8,666 nucleotides of DNA from JBOGGX01 sp050744245 (GTDB lineage: Bacteria > Actinomycetota > Acidimicrobiia > Acidimicrobiales > JBOGGX01), in assembly GCA_050744245.1 (NCBI GenBank), contig JBOGGX010000270.1, forward strand, positions 1 to 8,666, in the 5' to 3' direction. The translations under genes were made by a program, and so were the position numbers. Each line of letters opens with the position of its first letter. Within the stretch, counting starts at the first letter, position 1. The notes below the pieces were generated by a model, which saw only the letters and a list, made by a program, of their open reading frames with translations, was not told the origin of the DNA and ran no database searches. Shown here piece after piece: positions 5,407 to 8,666 of this stretch.

Positions 5407-7743
5407 CGCGGCCGGTCGGCCATCGAGCGGTGTAGTGCCAGCCATCGGAGGATGACTCACGCCGACATCGACGAGCTTGTCGGGCTGCAGGAGCAGCGGC
5501 GACGGGATCGTCGGGTCGCACAGCCGAAGAAGGAACAGCCCGATCCCGGCGAGACCGGTCATCAGGCCGAACGGGAGGCCGTCGGCGCCCGGTGTCGTCC
5601 ACGATCTGATCCTCTTGGTGCCGGCCCGGCCGACGGCGTTGGCCGTCTCCAGGCAGGCCGCCGCGACGGGGTCGTTGCTCACCGAGCCAGCGTGCAGCAG
5701 CGCGTCGGCGTTGCCCGCCAGACCGTGGCACAGGCACCAGCTCGGGCCGGAGGCACGGAGCGAGCGCTCGACCGCAGATCGCACCGTTGTCATCGCCTGG
5801 CGCGCCTCTGCCGCCATCGAGGCGTCGTCGAAGACCGCGGCCAGTCGCAGCCGGGTGAGCCCGATGCCCGTGGCTCCGTGGCACCACAGCGTCGCGCACG
5901 AGGCCGGCTCCGCCCCTTCGGGGCGATCGGCCCGGAAGTCGGGCCAGTTGCCGCTCGACGGGTCATACCAGCTGCGTTCGTAGGCGACCGCCCGCTCGGC
6001 GCCTCTGCGGAACTCACGGCTGCCCGTCGCGACGCTCAGTTCGGCGAGGGCCAACGCGGGTCCGGCCGCTCCGTGGGACAGGCCGGTGAGGTCGTGGGTC
6101 GCCTTGATGCGGGGCGCGGGCCACGAGTCGCCGCGACCGGTTCGGTGAGCCCGACCCATCAGGTCGGCGCCGATCTCTGCCGCCAGCGTGAGCAGGCGGT
6201 CGTCCCGCGAACCGCGGTGAAGGGTCAACACGCCAACCACGACCCCGGCTCGGCCGGAGATGAAGTCGACGTTGGCGTCGGCGTCATCCCAAACGGCGAT
6301 GGCGCCGAGCCACTTCTCGATCAGCCGGTTCGCCGCCGCCCGAAGATCGTCGTCGTCCAGGACGGAGGCGACATGGGCGGCCGCCACGGCCACGCCGACG
6401 ATGCCGGTGAACAGGCCCACGTCCAATCTGGCGTCGGACCGGGTCGCGGACGTCAGGGCGTGGCGCAGCGCGCCGATGGCGGTCGCCGTCGTGCGAGCGT
6501 CGCCGTTGGCCATGGCGAGATGGGCGAGGAACCAGCCGACACCACTGGTGCCGGCGTACAGGTCATGGCCGAGCGAGCGGTGCTCGCGCCCTCCGGTCGG
6601 CTGATCGTCCCAGCGCCCGACCCAGTTGCAGGCATCACCGTCCCAGATCGCCTCGTCGCACAGCCGTCGCCCGATCCCGGCGGCCGCGGCCAGGAACGAG
6701 ACGTCACCCCCGGGATCGGTCGACGGCCTGGCCCGGCGGTGGTCGTCGTCGAGATGGCCGTCGACCATCCGATCGAGATCGAGCGAGCGCTGATATGGCC
6801 GGGTCGGATCGATGCCGGCCTCGGTGAAGCGCTCCCTCACGATCTGGACGCGGTCGGACAGATTCTCGGCCCCGTCGTCGTGGGCGCGGAGCACCCCGTC
6901 GGCGACCAACCCGCACCGATGGGTCCCGAAGCTGTCGCCTCCACCCGGATCCTCGGCCATCGCCAACCCGTCCGCCAGGCGGCGGGTGAAGGCGGGTACG
7001 CGGCTGCCCATCTCGGGGGCCACCTGTCGATAGGTGTCGGCGACGATCGGAATCGCCGACCCGGCCGAGGCGGCCGGAAAGTAGAGGACGGCCGTATCAC
7101 ATCGGTCGAACCCCGACGGGTGGTCGACGAGCTTGAGCTGGAACGGTACGCCGGCTCCGTTGAGTCGACCCGTCAGCTCGTCGATCAGGAGCGGAGCCCC
7201 CGCGCTGGTCACGTTCCAGTACACGCGCACCAGCGGCTCGCCGGCGGGAAGGGGCTCGTCGCCGAAGGCGACGTAGAAGCCGGGGAGGGCATTGCGCCGC
7301 TCGTTCGGGTACCGGAGCTCGACGACCGAGCCAGGGGCCGGCGTGGTCGCCGGGGTCGGGTTCCGGCATTCGGTTCGTGGCGCCCGGACCGTCAGCCCGT
7401 CCTTGGCGATCGTCAGGTGGTCCGGGGTCGTGTCGCGGACGACCCAGCCCGTTTCCCAACCACCACCGCCCCGGTTGCTCCGTGACAGCTCGGCGACGAA
7501 TGCCGGATCGCCGTTGGCCCAGCCGACCCCACCGGGCGCGGCGCCGGCCACCCCACGCCGGCGGTAGAACTCGTCGTAGAGAACCGACGTCAATCGCTCC
7601 CGAAGGCCATCACCGGCGGCGTCCACCCTGGTCGCCACCGACCGAGACATCGGTGTCCCCCGCCATGAGAACCTCGACCGCGGCAGGATCCGGAGCGCGC
7701 CGACCGCATCCTCCAGTTGCTCGGCGTACGTCGCTGCGCTCAC
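5404..7743 (-). CDS. HopA1-domain lyase fused to LanC-type lanthipeptide cyclase
   Basis: The product has 779 residues. Residues about 40-330 form a HopA1-family domain: GFYVAFGD (155-162), RVYWNV (173-178), PFQLKLVDHP (200-209), TAVLYFP, and the hallmark SFGTHRC (271-277). In class V lanthipeptide and thioamitide pathways this domain works with an APH-like kinase and eliminates phosphate from Ser/Thr to give dehydroamino acids. Residues about 350-755 form a LanC domain: GTSGVGWFLAHLA, LFTGIVGVAVA and FISGRAGVVVG repeats, H557 in LSHG, zinc ligands C621 in WCHG and C672-H673 in CHG, and the closing GLMTGLAGIGLFLLRL. All ligands are present, so thioether-forming cyclase activity is expected. 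The GTG start at 7743 overlaps the kinase stop (GTGA); ATG 7650 with GGGGGA upstream is an alternative but would drop HopA1-like N-terminal sequence. The last 25 or so residues overlap the opposing HNH gene's run-on. Confidence 0.93.
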   Translation of the reverse strand: MSAATYAEQLEDAVGALRILPRSRFSWRGTPMSRSVATRVDAAGDGLRERLTSVLYDEFYRRRGVAGAAPGGVGWANGDPAFVAELSRSNRGGGGWETGWVVRDTTPDHLTIAKDGLTVRAPRTECRNPTPATTPAPGSVVELRYPNERRNALPGFYVAFGDEPLPAGEPLVRVYWNVTSAGAPLLIDELTGRLNGAGVPFQLKLVDHPSGFDRCDTAVLYFPAASAGSAIPIVADTYRQVAPEMGSRVPAFTRRLADGLAMAEDPGGGDSFGTHRCGLVADGVLRAHDDGAENLSDRVQIVRERFTEAGIDPTRPYQRSLDLDRMVDGHLDDDHRRARPSTDPGGDVSFLAAAAGIGRRLCDEAIWDGDACNWVGRWDDQPTGGREHRSLGHDLYAGTSGVGWFLAHLAMANGDARTTATAIGALRHALTSATRSDARLDVGLFTGIVGVAVAAAHVASVLDDDDLRAAANRLIEKWLGAIAVWDDADANVDFISGRAGVVVGVLTLHRGSRDDRLLTLAAEIGADLMGRAHRTGRGDSWPAPRIKATHDLTGLSHGAAGPALALAELSVATGSREFRRGAERAVAYERSWYDPSSGNWPDFRADRPEGAEPASCATLWCHGATGIGLTRLRLAAVFDDASMAAEARQAMTTVRSAVERSLRASGPSWCLCHGLAGNADALLHAGSVSNDPVAAACLETANAVGRAGTKRIRSWTTPGADGLPFGLMTGLAGIGLFLLRLCDPTIPSPLLLQPDKLVDVGVSHPPMAGTTPLDGRPAA

Positions 7744-8666
7744 GCCGCCCCGCCGACGTTCAAGCCCAGGAGATGAGCGGTTGCGTCCTCCGGGCGGCTG
7801 AGCGTGTTGAACCCGAGTTGGAGGAGGATGACGCTCAGCGCCGGGAGGCGGGTCCGCCGGTCGGCCCGCTCAAGTGCGTTCTGGATCAGCCGGGCCCCGG
7901 CCATGGCTGCGCTGCGGATCTGGAGCTCCGCCCGATCGTCGCTCGCGTCTGTCCCTCCCCCTTTGTAGGCCTCCCAGAACGCCTGCACCGGTCGGTGGAT
8001 GCGGTGAAGCGGGATGCGTCCCAGATCGAACGCACGCGCAGGATCCTTCTGGTCGGCCGCGGGAAGCGCGCCGATCCATGCGCCGAGGTAGTCGGCGAAC
8101 ACCGAGCCGATGTCCCAGGCCGGATCGCCGAAGCGGGCGAGCTCCCAGTCGATCAGCTTGAGACGGGTGGTTCGGGTCGACCCGGGGCGCGCCAGCACCA
8201 GGCAGTTGTCCCACCGGACGTCACCGTGGATCACGGCCTCGTAGCGCCATCCAATGACGGCCTCGTCGAGCGCGTCGCCGAGACCAGGGGCGGTCTGCGC
8301 GATCGCCACCACGTCGAGACCCGCCCGGCTGGTCGAGGCCAGGACCGACGATGACGGCCGGTGGAGGGCAAGGACCTCAGCCGGGCCGCGGCGCAGCTGC
8401 GACCGGTCACCGGGTGACGTGGTCCTGCCGTGGAGACGGGCGAGCGCCGAGCCCAGCTGTCTGGCCAGCGTGAGGTGAAAGCGCCGGGTGCGTAGGTAGT
8501 GGTCTCGCCAGCTCGTCGCCGACGGGACCAGGTCGAAGACCGCGATGGACCGGTCGGCGTCAAAGTGCCGGAGCGGTACGAGATAGCGGTCGAGGCCGCC
8601 CGACGCGGCGACGACCCGGCAGGCATGGGTCTCGGCCGCGACCGTCGCCTCCCGGTCGCGGCCGAT
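7740..8666 (-). CDS. APH-fold kinase of a class V lanthipeptide/thioamitide-type dehydratase pair; 5' partial
   Basis: The frame is open to the right edge, giving 308 visible residues; the start and the glycine-rich N-lobe with the ATP-binding lysine lie outside. The catalytic loop is intact (IHGDVRWDN: H147, D149, N154 of the visible part) as is the metal-binding Asp in LIDWELARFGDPAWDIG (D173), so the kinase should be active. In general such folds are aminoglycoside/choline phosphotransferases, but the neighbour decides: beside a HopA1-domain protein, APH-like kinases (the TvaC type of thioviridamide, the class V lanthipeptide kinases) phosphorylate Ser/Thr of a precursor peptide before elimination. 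The TGA at 7740-7742 overlaps the next gene's GTG, so the two are translationally coupled and probably made in equal amounts. Antibiotic resistance is a less likely alternative. Confidence 0.9.
   Translation of the reverse strand: MGRDREATVAAETHACRVVAASGGLDRYLVPLRHFDADRSIAVFDLVPSATSWRDHYLRTRRFHLTLARQLGSALARLHGRTTSPGDRSQLRRGPAEVLALHRPSSSVLASTSRAGLDVVAIAQTAPGLGDALDEAVIGWRYEAVIHGDVRWDNCLVLARPGSTRTTRLKLIDWELARFGDPAWDIGSVFADYLGAWIGALPAADQKDPARAFDLGRIPLHRIHRPVQAFWEAYKGGGTDASDDRAELQIRSAAMAGARLIQNALERADRRTRLPALSVILLQLGFNTLSRPEDATAHLLGLNVGGAA

Noticed and set aside
3757..7485. A single 1242-codon plus-strand open frame through the HNH gene and beyond
   Set aside because: Only 4096 to about 5403 resembles a protein family. 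The rest is the codon-aligned antisense of hopA1-lanC, open because TTA, CTA and TCA are rare there, and its first 110 codons look unlike protein.
7377..8354. 325-codon plus-strand open frame opposite the kinase and HopA1 region
   Set aside because: It is a shadow of two well-supported minus-strand genes; Arg/Pro-rich translation.
7740..8666. Aminoglycoside resistance phosphotransferase
   Set aside because: The fold fits, but the stop/start overlap with a HopA1-LanC gene makes a peptide kinase role much more likely.

Overview
The window is very GC-rich (about 70% by eye). Codons end almost always in G or C, starts are ATG/GTG, and it carries a DUF222/13E12-type HNH gene behind a GAAC-N4-GTTC SOS box. 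This points to a high-GC actinobacterium, perhaps an acidimicrobial or other environmental lineage. The genus cannot be fixed from the sequence.

Layout. (1) 1-1061, plus strand: 3' part of a membrane protein with a Pro-rich stretch, a CxxC/CxxC zinc ribbon, a lysine-rich segment, one membrane helix and an external discoidin-like (NADase-type glycan-binding) domain. This layout resembles the CisA-type membrane adaptor of Streptomyces contractile injection systems, so the left edge may abut such a locus. (2) 3409 down to 1000, minus strand: a compact operon of a LuxR-family regulator with a degenerate receiver, a 98-residue CARDB-like Ig-fold protein, and a PLP-dependent group II (aromatic-L-amino-acid type) decarboxylase whose 3' end overlaps the zinc-ribbon gene tail to tail. 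(3) 3410-4095: a mostly non-coding stretch with a direct repeat, a CRP-like palindrome and a possibly frame-broken small ORF. (4) 4096 to about 5406, plus strand: a DUF222-HNH endonuclease with a well-formed SOS-type, probably leaderless promoter and no stop codon of its own near the family's usual end. (5) 8666 down to 5404, minus strand: an APH-fold kinase (5' end outside the window) coupled by a GTGA overlap to a fused HopA1-LanC protein.

The most interesting part is region 5. An APH-like kinase with a HopA1-domain lyase is the Ser/Thr dehydration pair of class V lanthipeptides and thioamitides. Here the HopA1 domain is covalently joined to a complete LanC cyclase domain with all zinc ligands, so two tandem genes could phosphorylate, eliminate and cyclise a precursor peptide. 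No convincing precursor, transporter or protease lies in the window. They would be expected to the right of 8666.

Regions 4 and 5 face each other and share their 3' ends. Damage-induced transcription of the HNH gene could therefore run antisense into the hopA1-lanC gene.
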